Of a stretch of DNA of 5,396 bases, positions 1 through 5,333 are shown piece after piece. Under the pieces are notes generated by a model. The model ran no database searches. It saw only the letters and a program-made list of their open reading frames with translations, and was not told the origin of the DNA. Position numbers and translations under genes: made by a program. Source of the stretch: Patescibacteria group bacterium UBA5187 (lineage in GTDB: Bacteria; Patescibacteriota; Minisyncoccia; Phycocordibacterales; PALSA-1337); contig DHWH01000006.1 of the NCBI GenBank assembly GCA_002413065.1, forward strand, positions 461-5,856, written 5' to 3'. The stretch's first letter is position 1, and every line of letters starts with the position of its first letter.

Positions 1-214
1 CGCTTGGACTATCCGCAAAGGCTGGACTGCACCGGAAGCCGGCACTGCTATCCACGGAGACTTCAAAGAAAAATTTGTACGAGCTGAGATCATTGAATGG
101 GACACGTTGCTTACAGCAGGTTCCTATGCCGCTGCACGCGAAAAGGGTTTGCTCAGAACGGAAGGGAGGGAATATGTGGTGAAGGATGGGGAGGTTATTG
201 AGTTTAAGATTTAA
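1..214 (+). CDS. ychF: YchF (Obg-family ATPase/GTPase), C-terminal TGS-domain fragment
   Basis: Only the last 70 codons are in the window (frame from position 2, TAA at 212-214); the N-terminal P-loop domain lies upstream. The visible part reads AWTIRKGWTAPEAG, then IHGDFKEKFVRAEII, and ends with REYVVKDGEVIEFKI. This matches the characteristic YchF C-terminus (AWTI..G..AP.AAG, IH.DFE.GFIRAE, EGK.Y.V.DGD...F.F), which folds as a TGS domain. YchF/OLA1 is a conserved cytosolic P-loop NTPase of the TRAFAC class that binds ribosomes and, unusually for Obg relatives, hydrolyses ATP in the bacterial and human members studied; it is linked to stress responses and translation. The protein ends cleanly, with a typical length after the AWTI motif. 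Its stop codon overlaps the stop of the convergent - strand gene. The family call is firm; nothing can be said about the ATPase domain or promoter from this window. Confidence 0.93.
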   Translation, partial: AWTIRKGWTAPEAGTAIHGDFKEKFVRAEIIEWDTLLTAGSYAAAREKGLLRTEGREYVVKDGEVIEFKI

Positions 215-615
215 CACTTCTTCCTTTTGCCATATAAATGCTTCGATTCTTTTGTCAGTGCCAAAATACCCACAGCAACGATGTAAGTGGCGCGGACCTC
301 GGCGGGTAGTTCGTAGGGTTTGGCGAGATAAAAATTCACTGCGAGCAATCCGAAGACGAGAATCGTCCAGAGAATGACATAGACTTCGCCGGGGTGAATA
401 GTTTCGTGGCAGTCATTCCAGCGTTTGAATTCTTTTTCCGCACTGTATATGGCAAGCGATGCTCCATAGACTGCGGCGACGATGAGGATAGTGCCGTTAT
501 GATCCATGGCGTTATTCAGAATGTAGTCGTAGATGATCGTACCGAAGAAAACAAGAGTCCAAAAATTTGTCAGCCTTCGCCAGAATGTTTCATTTAATGT
601 ACGTTCGCGTTTCAT
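211..615 (-). CDS. Small conserved-type multi-pass membrane protein, function unknown
   Basis: 134 residues from an ATG at 615-613 to TAA at 213-211. Four hydrophobic segments are visible, at about residues 16-34, 41-58, 78-97 and 106-121. They are separated by charged loops (SAEKEFKRWNDCHE after segment 2; KPYELPAEVRA before segment 4), with a basic N-terminus (MKRER) and a basic tail (KHLYGKRKKC). No enzyme motif or signal peptide is recognised. The pattern of EKEFKRW, then HPGEVYVILWT, then a YELP.EVRATY-like final helix resembles small hypothetical membrane proteins I associate with Patescibacteria, but I cannot confirm that by search. It is a real-gene candidate because it fills the space between ychF and the divergent leuS promoter region, has convincing membrane topology, and the + strand frames across it are short and low in plausibility. 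No clear Shine-Dalgarno precedes the ATG (only A-rich AAAGAAAAAATCC). A TACAAT -10-like hexamer lies about 35 nt upstream. Confidence 0.8.
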   Translation of the reverse strand: MKRERTLNETFWRRLTNFWTLVFFGTIIYDYILNNAMDHNGTILIVAAVYGASLAIYSAEKEFKRWNDCHETIHPGEVYVILWTILVFGLLAVNFYLAKPYELPAEVRATYIVAVGILALTKESKHLYGKRKKC

Positions 616-650
616 GGATTTTTTCTTTATTATCGTTAGGCTGCCCGATA

Positions 651-656
651 ATTGTA
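651..656 (-). promoter_or_regulatory. Candidate -10 element for the membrane-protein gene
   Basis: On the - strand this reads TACAAT, matching TATAAT at five of six positions, about 35 nt upstream of the ATG at 615. The best -35-like hexamer (TTCAAA, four of six to TTGACA) would sit at a short 15-nt spacing, so the promoter is only a plausible call. It lies in the 94-nt divergent gap (616-709), which otherwise holds no gene. Confidence 0.35.
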
Positions 657-680
657 GCAGATTTTCACGGCTTTGAAACT

Positions 681-688
681 TATATTAT
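681..688 (+). promoter_or_regulatory. Candidate -10 element for leuS
   Basis: The AT-rich stretch TATATTAT contains two overlapping -10-like hexamers, TATATT (681-686) and TATTAT (683-688), each five of six to TATAAT. No convincing -35 is present at 16-18 nt spacing. Transcription from here would start near 693-696 and give a leader of roughly 15 nt to the ATG at 710, or about 45 nt to the alternative ATG at 740. Confidence 0.35.
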
Positions 689-709
689 TTTAAGCTATCA
701 TTCACTTAC

Positions 710-3700
710 ATGAAAAAGTCCGCCCCTAAACCCAAGAATATGCCGAAATATGATCCTGCCAAGATAGAAAAGAAATGGCAGAAGAAGTGGGCGGCTTCCA
801 AGGTGTATCAATCCAAAGAGGATCCGAATAAAAAGAAATACTACGTTCTGGACATGTTCCCGTATCCTTCCAGTGAGGGTCTTCACGTTGGACATCCGAA
901 AGGATACATAGCTACCGATATCATTTCCCGATTCAAAAGAATGCACGGGTACTCGGTATTGCACCCCATGGGATTTGATGCGTTCGGCTTGCCAGCGGAA
1001 AATTATGCCTTGAAGATGAAAACTCATCCGTCGGAAGCAGTAAAGAACAATGTTGCGCGCTACAAAAAACAACTGGATCTGATCGGCATGGATTACGACT
1101 GGTCGCGCGAGGTCAATACGACTGATCCTGCATACTACAAATGGACGCAGTGGATTTTTTTGCAATTGTTCAAAAAAGGTCTGGCCTTCGAATCATATGA
1201 ACCGATCAATTGGTGTCCTGTAGACAAAACCGGTCTTGCCAATGAAGACGTCATTGACGGACGATGCGAACGCTGCGGCGCTTTGGTCGAAAAAAGACCG
1301 ATGCGTCAGTGGGTTTTGCGTATTACCGATTATGCCGAGCGTCTTCTCGCGGATTTGGATGCGACGACAGGCGCGACCGCAGGATTGTCTGATGATACTA
1401 CTGTGGATATGTCATCTTCCGTTCCTCTCTTTACGCAGATCAAAGAACCAGGAGCTGTGCGTGAACATTTGCCCTTTGTCGAAAGAAATGCGATTACTGC
1501 CATCGTCAAACATTGGTCAGAGGACAAGTACATAGGTCTCAAATGGAAAAAAGTCCCTTGGCAGACCTTCATTACAGGGGGCATTGAAAAAGGTCAGACC
1601 GCAGAGCAGGCGGCTTTGTCAGAAATACAGGAAGAAACCGGGTATATTCATGCAAAGTTAATCAAGAATCTGGGCAAGGTTGATTCAAAGTTTTTCCATA
1701 TCCCTAAAAATGAAAATCGCTTTGCGCATTTCGACGTATTGTATTTTGAGTTGCAGGATGGCGAAAAGTTGCCTATTTCAGAAAAAGAACAAGCCAATCA
1801 TGAAGTAGTATGGCTATCTCGTGAGGAAATGTCTGGCTTCATCACGCCTCTCGCACAAAAATATATGTGGTCGTCTCTTTTGTGGGGCGACACGTTTGAA
1901 GCCGTACCGGAAAAAGTTCCGCTTTTCGTGCGCACGCAAGGCGAAGACGCATTAAAGGATGGGTTGCCGCTCGAAGAACGTCAGGCTGTCATATGCATAA
2001 TCAAACATTGGTCTGAAAATAAGTACCTGTGTTCAAAATATAAAAAGAATACGTGGCAGGGTTTTATCATAGGCGGACTTGAAAAAGGAGAGAATTTGGA
2101 AACGGCCGCCGTCCGCGAAGTGCAGGAAGAAAGCGGATATCAGAATATTCGTTTTGTGAAAACTGTTGGAAAAGTAGATTCGCAGTTTTATCACAGTGTC
2201 AAAAAAGTAAATCGCTTCGGCCATTTTACATGCGTGCATTTGGAATTAAAAGACGGCGTACGGAATGAAATGGCCGAGCATGAAAAAGAACTGCATGATG
2301 TCGAATGGATACCAGAACATGATGTCCGGTCATTTCTCAATCGCGAAGAACTTGTATATCTTTGGGATTTGCACATGGGTGTCAAAAAATTGGAAACGAG
2401 TAAACCTCTCCTCGACTGGCCGGAATCGATCAAAGAATTGCAGAGGAACTGGATCGGAAAAAGCGAGGGAGCTTCGATCACATTCAAAGTAAAAGGTGGC
2501 AAGGGTGCCGGTGGAGCGTCCGATGCCGGTGCCCGCGACATCGAAGTATTTACGACGCGACCCGACACGATCTTCGGTGTCACATATGTCGTGCTCGCGC
2601 CTGAACATGATCTTGTCCGTGAATTTTTGCCTGCCGTGGAAAATCGCGTCGAAGCCGAAGCTTACATTTCCAAAACCAAAAGAGAAACTGAAATTCAGCG
2701 AACGGATGCCACGAAAGAAAAAACCGGCGTCGAGTTGAAGGGAATCCGCGCGGTGAATCCTGCCACAAAAGAAGAAGTCCCTGTCTGGATTGCGGATTAT
2801 GTTCTCGCCGACTACGGAACCGGCGCGGTCATGGCTGTACCCGCACATGACGAAAGAGATTGGGAATTCGCGAAGAAATACGAGTTTCCGGTGAAATATG
2901 TCGTAGTGCCTGAGAGGAAAGGTTTCCCCGGCGAACTTGCATTTCGCGAAAATGAGCCGGTGGTCAATCGGAAAGTCATGCGCGCATTTGTGAAGCATTG
3001 GTCTGAAGACAAATATGCTCTGCTTAACTGGAAAGATAATAGGTGGAAGACATTTATATCCGGGGGCATTGAAGAGGGTGAAGACCCTGTTCTTGCCGCC
3101 AAACGAGAGATTCAGGAAGAGATCGGGTATAAGAATGCTGAATTCATAGGAATAATAGGCGGGCCGGTCAGGGCAAAATTTTACGCGCCGAATAAAAAAC
3201 AAAATCGGATAGACATTCAGTACGGATTACTTTTCAAGCTGAAAGATGCCAAAAAATCTGAAATATCAGCGGATGAACAGAAGATTCATGATATGGAATG
3301 GGTTCCCTTTGATTCCGTCAAGAAATTCGTCGGAGGTACAATAATGGATTCATTTTTGTTTGAGCGCATTCTTTCCGGAGATACCAAATCATTTATTGGA
3401 GATGGATATTTGATCGACTCTTCACATTTTTCAGGCAAGGAATCGTCCTCAGTCAAAAAAGAAATCACCAAAGCCGTAGGCGGAAAGTGGGTTACTACCT
3501 ACAAACTCCGTGATTGGGTATTTTCGCGTCAGCGATATTGGGGCGAGCCGATCCCTCTCATTCATTGCGAACGCCACGGCGTCGTAGCAGTTCCGGAAGA
3601 TCAGTTGCCGGTTGCATTGCCGAAGGTGAAATCCTATGAGCCTACAGGAACAGGCGAGTCCCCATTGGCTTCTATTGAAAAGTGGGTCAATACGACTTGT

Positions 3701-5296
3701 CCGACATGTCTCGCAGAAAAAAAGAAAATGAAGTATTTCATTTTTGATTTCGATGGCGTGCTCGGAGATACGTGGAAGGCTGCCTTGGAGTCTCACATTG
3801 GCGTGGGTGATATTAAAACGCCCGAACAGGCATTGGAACGGATCTCCGCATACTTCAGCAAAAAGCCTCATCATTCTCGTGACAGTGTTCGTTCTGCCGA
3901 GCAGATCGTTCTCGACAATGAATTTAATACTATGTTTGGACAGAAAATGGCTCAGTCTGAATTTCCGCTTTTCACCAAGTTCATACAGGAAATCAAAAAA
4001 TATAAAAATACGACATTCGCAGTCGTATCCTCAGGTTCGGAACAATATGTCAAACCTGCCTTGAAAAAGGTGGGCATGAAATTTACCCACATATTGAGTT
4101 TCGAAGATCATCATTCAAAAGAAGAAAAAATCGAAACCATCTGCAAGGATTGGGGAGTTGATCTGAAAGATATTTATTATTTCACCGACACCAAGGCTGA
4201 CGTGTACGAATTGGAAACGATTCTGGATAAGACACAGATTGTTGGATGCTCGTGGGGATACAATGGATATGACGGACTCAGGGAAGTCCTGCCTGAAAAA
4301 AATATCCTCAAGGACTTCACGGATATTCATCGTTTCTTTAATCCTGAATGCAAGGCAAAACGCGAGACGAATACCATGCCGCAGTGGGCAGGTTCATGCT
4401 GGTACTATTTGAGCTATGAAGATCCGAAGAATGACAAGGCATTAGTCGATCCTGCAAAGGAAAAATATTGGTCGCCAGTCGATCTGTATGTCGGGGGAGC
4501 AGAACATGCCACGCGTCATCTCATCTATGCGCGTTTTTGGCACAAATTCCTTTATGATATCGGCACCGTTTCGACCAGCGAGCCATTTACAAAGTTGCAG
4601 GCCGTCGGACTTATCATGGGTGAAGATGGCAGAAAAATGTCCAAGCGTTTCGGCAATGTCGTCAATCCTGATGATATCGTAAAGATATACGGCGCCGATA
4701 CGTTGCGCATGTACGAGATGTTCATGGGACCGTTTGATCAGCAGATTGCCTGGAGCACTTCCAGCATGGCGGGCACACGAAGATTCATCGAACGGGTATG
4801 GAAATTGCAAGAGAAGGTGACCTCCGAATCTTCTACAGATGTCACAAAAATCCTTCACAAAACGATTAAAAAAGTTACTGCAGATATCGAAGGGCTACGA
4901 TTCAATACCGCCATCAGCGCACTCATGATCGCCGTCAATGAATGCGAGAAAATAGAATCATTGACGCGGGAACAATACAAGATATTTCTCCAACTTTTGG
5001 CGCCTTTCGCGCCTCATGCGACGGAGGAACTTTGGAGCATGACAGGAGAGAAAAAATCCATTCACATTTCAAAGTGGCCTGAGTACGATGCCGCATTAGC
5101 CCACGATGATGAAGTGACTATTGTGGTACAGGTTAATGGAAAAATGCGCGGGTCGTTCACGTCACCGAACGGTGCTGCGAAAGAGGATCTTGAAAATACG
5201 GCTAAAAATATGCCTGAAATACAGAAATGGCTGGAAGGGAAGCCAATCTGCAAGATTATTGTCGTTCCGGGCAGGCTGGTTAACATTGTGGTATAA
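710..5296 (+). CDS. leuS: Giant leucyl-tRNA synthetase with three inserted Nudix domains and one inserted HAD domain
   Basis: Cytosolic class I synthetase charging tRNA-Leu with leucine. Core parts in order: N-terminal KYDPAKIEKKWQKKW (14-28); HIGH box as HVGH (59-62); zinc module with C169 and C186-x2-C189; PESIKELQRNWIGKSEG (571-587); CP1 editing domain with TTRPDT (615-620; T620 aligns with E. coli T252) and GTGAVMAVPAHDERD (703-717; D717 aligns with D345); RDWVFSRQRYWGEPIP (934-949); second zinc knuckle C953-x2-H956 plus C997-x2-C1000; RETNTMPQWAGSCWYY (1218-1233); KMSKS box as KMSKR (1309-1313); anticodon-binding domain (about 1350-1460); C-terminal domain ending VPGRLVNIVV (1519-1528). 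The insert before KMSKS found in some bacteria is absent. At 1528 residues it is nearly twice normal; three in-frame blocks (about 218-566, 736-893, 1001-1213) explain the excess and leave about 808 core residues. No frameshift or stop is seen, so it looks functional and dual (synthesis plus editing). The start is uncertain: Met11 (740) aligns better with usual LeuRS N-termini, and neither ATG has a Shine-Dalgarno. It ends in tandem stops TAA TAG. Confidence 0.97.
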   Translation: MKKSAPKPKNMPKYDPAKIEKKWQKKWAASKVYQSKEDPNKKKYYVLDMFPYPSSEGLHVGHPKGYIATDIISRFKRMHGYSVLHPMGFDAFGLPAENYALKMKTHPSEAVKNNVARYKKQLDLIGMDYDWSREVNTTDPAYYKWTQWIFLQLFKKGLAFESYEPINWCPVDKTGLANEDVIDGRCERCGALVEKRPMRQWVLRITDYAERLLADLDATTGATAGLSDDTTVDMSSSVPLFTQIKEPGAVREHLPFVERNAITAIVKHWSEDKYIGLKWKKVPWQTFITGGIEKGQTAEQAALSEIQEETGYIHAKLIKNLGKVDSKFFHIPKNENRFAHFDVLYFELQDGEKLPISEKEQANHEVVWLSREEMSGFITPLAQKYMWSSLLWGDTFEAVPEKVPLFVRTQGEDALKDGLPLEERQAVICIIKHWSENKYLCSKYKKNTWQGFIIGGLEKGENLETAAVREVQEESGYQNIRFVKTVGKVDSQFYHSVKKVNRFGHFTCVHLELKDGVRNEMAEHEKELHDVEWIPEHDVRSFLNREELVYLWDLHMGVKKLETSKPLLDWPESIKELQRNWIGKSEGASITFKVKGGKGAGGASDAGARDIEVFTTRPDTIFGVTYVVLAPEHDLVREFLPAVENRVEAEAYISKTKRETEIQRTDATKEKTGVELKGIRAVNPATKEEVPVWIADYVLADYGTGAVMAVPAHDERDWEFAKKYEFPVKYVVVPERKGFPGELAFRENEPVVNRKVMRAFVKHWSEDKYALLNWKDNRWKTFISGGIEEGEDPVLAAKREIQEEIGYKNAEFIGIIGGPVRAKFYAPNKKQNRIDIQYGLLFKLKDAKKSEISADEQKIHDMEWVPFDSVKKFVGGTIMDSFLFERILSGDTKSFIGDGYLIDSSHFSGKESSSVKKEITKAVGGKWVTTYKLRDWVFSRQRYWGEPIPLIHCERHGVVAVPEDQLPVALPKVKSYEPTGTGESPLASIEKWVNTTCPTCLAEKKKMKYFIFDFDGVLGDTWKAALESHIGVGDIKTPEQALERISAYFSKKPHHSRDSVRSAEQIVLDNEFNTMFGQKMAQSEFPLFTKFIQEIKKYKNTTFAVVSSGSEQYVKPALKKVGMKFTHILSFEDHHSKEEKIETICKDWGVDLKDIYYFTDTKADVYELETILDKTQIVGCSWGYNGYDGLREVLPEKNILKDFTDIHRFFNPECKAKRETNTMPQWAGSCWYYLSYEDPKNDKALVDPAKEKYWSPVDLYVGGAEHATRHLIYARFWHKFLYDIGTVSTSEPFTKLQAVGLIMGEDGRKMSKRFGNVVNPDDIVKIYGADTLRMYEMFMGPFDQQIAWSTSSMAGTRRFIERVWKLQEKVTSESSTDVTKILHKTIKKVTADIEGLRFNTAISALMIAVNECEKIESLTREQYKIFLQLLAPFAPHATEELWSMTGEKKSIHISKWPEYDAALAHDDEVTIVVQVNGKMRGSFTSPNGAAKEDLENTAKNMPEIQKWLEGKPICKIIVVPGRLVNIVV
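1421..1915 (+). repeat. Nudix domain 1 within LeuRS (tandem unit 1, degenerate Nudix box)
   Basis: Residues 238-402 of LeuRS, first of two tandem 165-residue units. It opens with VPLF (238-241), followed by IVKHWSEDKY (265-274), the Nudix-box region (290-312), a GKVDSKFFH strand (322-330) and a typical Nudix tail, HEVVWLSREEM (364-374). Against the consensus G-x5-E-x7-R-E-U-x-E-E-x-G-U, the first Glu is Gln296 and the Arg is Ser304. The metal-binding core Glu305, Glu308 and Glu309 is kept. Activity may be lowered or altered rather than abolished. A Thr/Ala/Ser/Asp-rich linker (218-237) joins it to the LeuRS zinc module after RLLADLD. Confidence 0.9.
1916..2407 (+). repeat. Nudix domain 2 within LeuRS (tandem unit 2, intact Nudix box)
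   Basis: Residues 403-566. It repeats unit 1 in the same order at an exact offset of 165 residues: VPLF (403-406), IIKHWSENKY (430-439), Nudix box (455-477), GKVDSQFYH (487-495) and HDVEWIPEHDV (529-539). The box fits the consensus, with Gly455, Glu461, Arg469-Glu470, Glu473-Glu474 and Gly476; only the final aliphatic position is Tyr477. It should therefore be able to bind metal and hydrolyse a nucleoside diphosphate linked to another moiety, though the substrate cannot be read from sequence. LeuRS resumes at LLDWPESIKELQ (567-578), where an ordinary bacterial enzyme would follow RLLADLD directly. Confidence 0.93.
2915..3388 (+). other. Nudix domain 3 inserted in the CP1 editing domain of LeuRS
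   Basis: Residues about 736-893. Landmarks are FVKHWSEDKY (760-769), a consensus Nudix box at 785-807 (Gly785, Glu791, Arg799-Glu800, Glu803-Glu804, Gly806), KFYAPNKKQNRI (823-834) and HDMEWVPFDSV (860-870). The KHW-to-box spacing of 23 residues is the same as in units 1 and 2, which marks it as a paralogue. It sits between the editing-domain strand KYVVVP (729-734) and the resumed LeuRS segment FIGDGYLIDSSHFSG (895-909). That stretch is normally a short loop of about 15-20 residues leading to the conserved NSGEF.G-type motif. The insert follows both editing-site motifs, so the editing pocket residues remain. Confidence 0.93.
3728..4342 (+). other. HAD-superfamily phosphohydrolase domain inserted in LeuRS
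   Basis: Residues 1007-1211, about 205 residues, the size of a free-standing small HAD enzyme. Motif I is FDFDGVLGDT (nucleophile Asp1013, acid/base Asp1015). The cap region follows (about 1022-1095). Motif II is VVSSGS (Ser1107/Ser1108). Motif III is probably Lys1137 (HSKEEK). Motif IV is FTDTKADV (Asp1160, Asp1164). All catalytic positions are present, so a Mg-dependent phosphatase or phosphotransferase is expected; the substrate is unknown. The domain begins exactly at a Met after a Lys-rich linker and ends before PECKAKRETNTM, where LeuRS resumes. It lies directly after the CPTC half of the second zinc knuckle, in place of the usual two or so Gly residues. The fold call is firm and the subfamily is not. 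Confidence 0.92.
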
Positions 5297-5297
5297 T
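5289..5297 (+). promoter_or_regulatory. Extended -10-like motif overlapping the leuS stop
   Basis: TGGTATAAT is a perfect extended -10 (TGn plus TATAAT) formed by the last Val codons and tandem stops of leuS. No -35 is seen at normal spacing, but extended -10 promoters can work without one. Initiation would fall near 5304, about 30 nt before the ATG at 5334. A TTGACA at 5300-5305 is followed by only a poor -10 (TAATGT, 5324-5329). The motif may be a by-product of coding for VV-stop, so confidence is limited. Confidence 0.35.
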
Positions 5298-5333
5298 AGT
5301 TGACAAATTAACCGTATTAGTGGTAATGTGTTT

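Noticed and set aside
186..597. Two + strand frames (186-377 and 394-597) opposite the membrane protein
   Set aside because: Both are short and without motifs, while the - strand frame gives four clear hydrophobic segments over the same span.
698..1165. 155-residue - strand frame over the start of leuS
   Set aside because: It covers the HVGH and zinc-module coding region in antisense and has the composition of a shadow frame, with no recognisable motif.
1214..1226. CPVD instead of CPxC in the first zinc module as loss of zinc binding
   Set aside because: Functional bacterial LeuRS proteins such as that of E. coli also have an Asp at this place (CPND), so this is normal family variation.
2330..3202. 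290-residue open frame on the - strand opposite leuS
   Set aside because: It lies wholly antisense to well-conserved LeuRS and Nudix coding sequence, is rich in Phe, Arg and Ser as expected of an antisense shadow, and shows no domain.
1361..4348. LeuRS inserts as inteins
   Set aside because: No intein splice motifs are visible: no Cys/Ser at the start of each block paired with a His-Asn end and a following Cys/Ser/Thr, and no homing endonuclease motif. The blocks are recognisable Nudix and HAD domains instead.
4631..4651. KMSKR in place of KMSKS as a defect
   Set aside because: The final position of this box varies among class I synthetases; both catalytic Lys positions are kept and the FGNVVNPDD context is normal.
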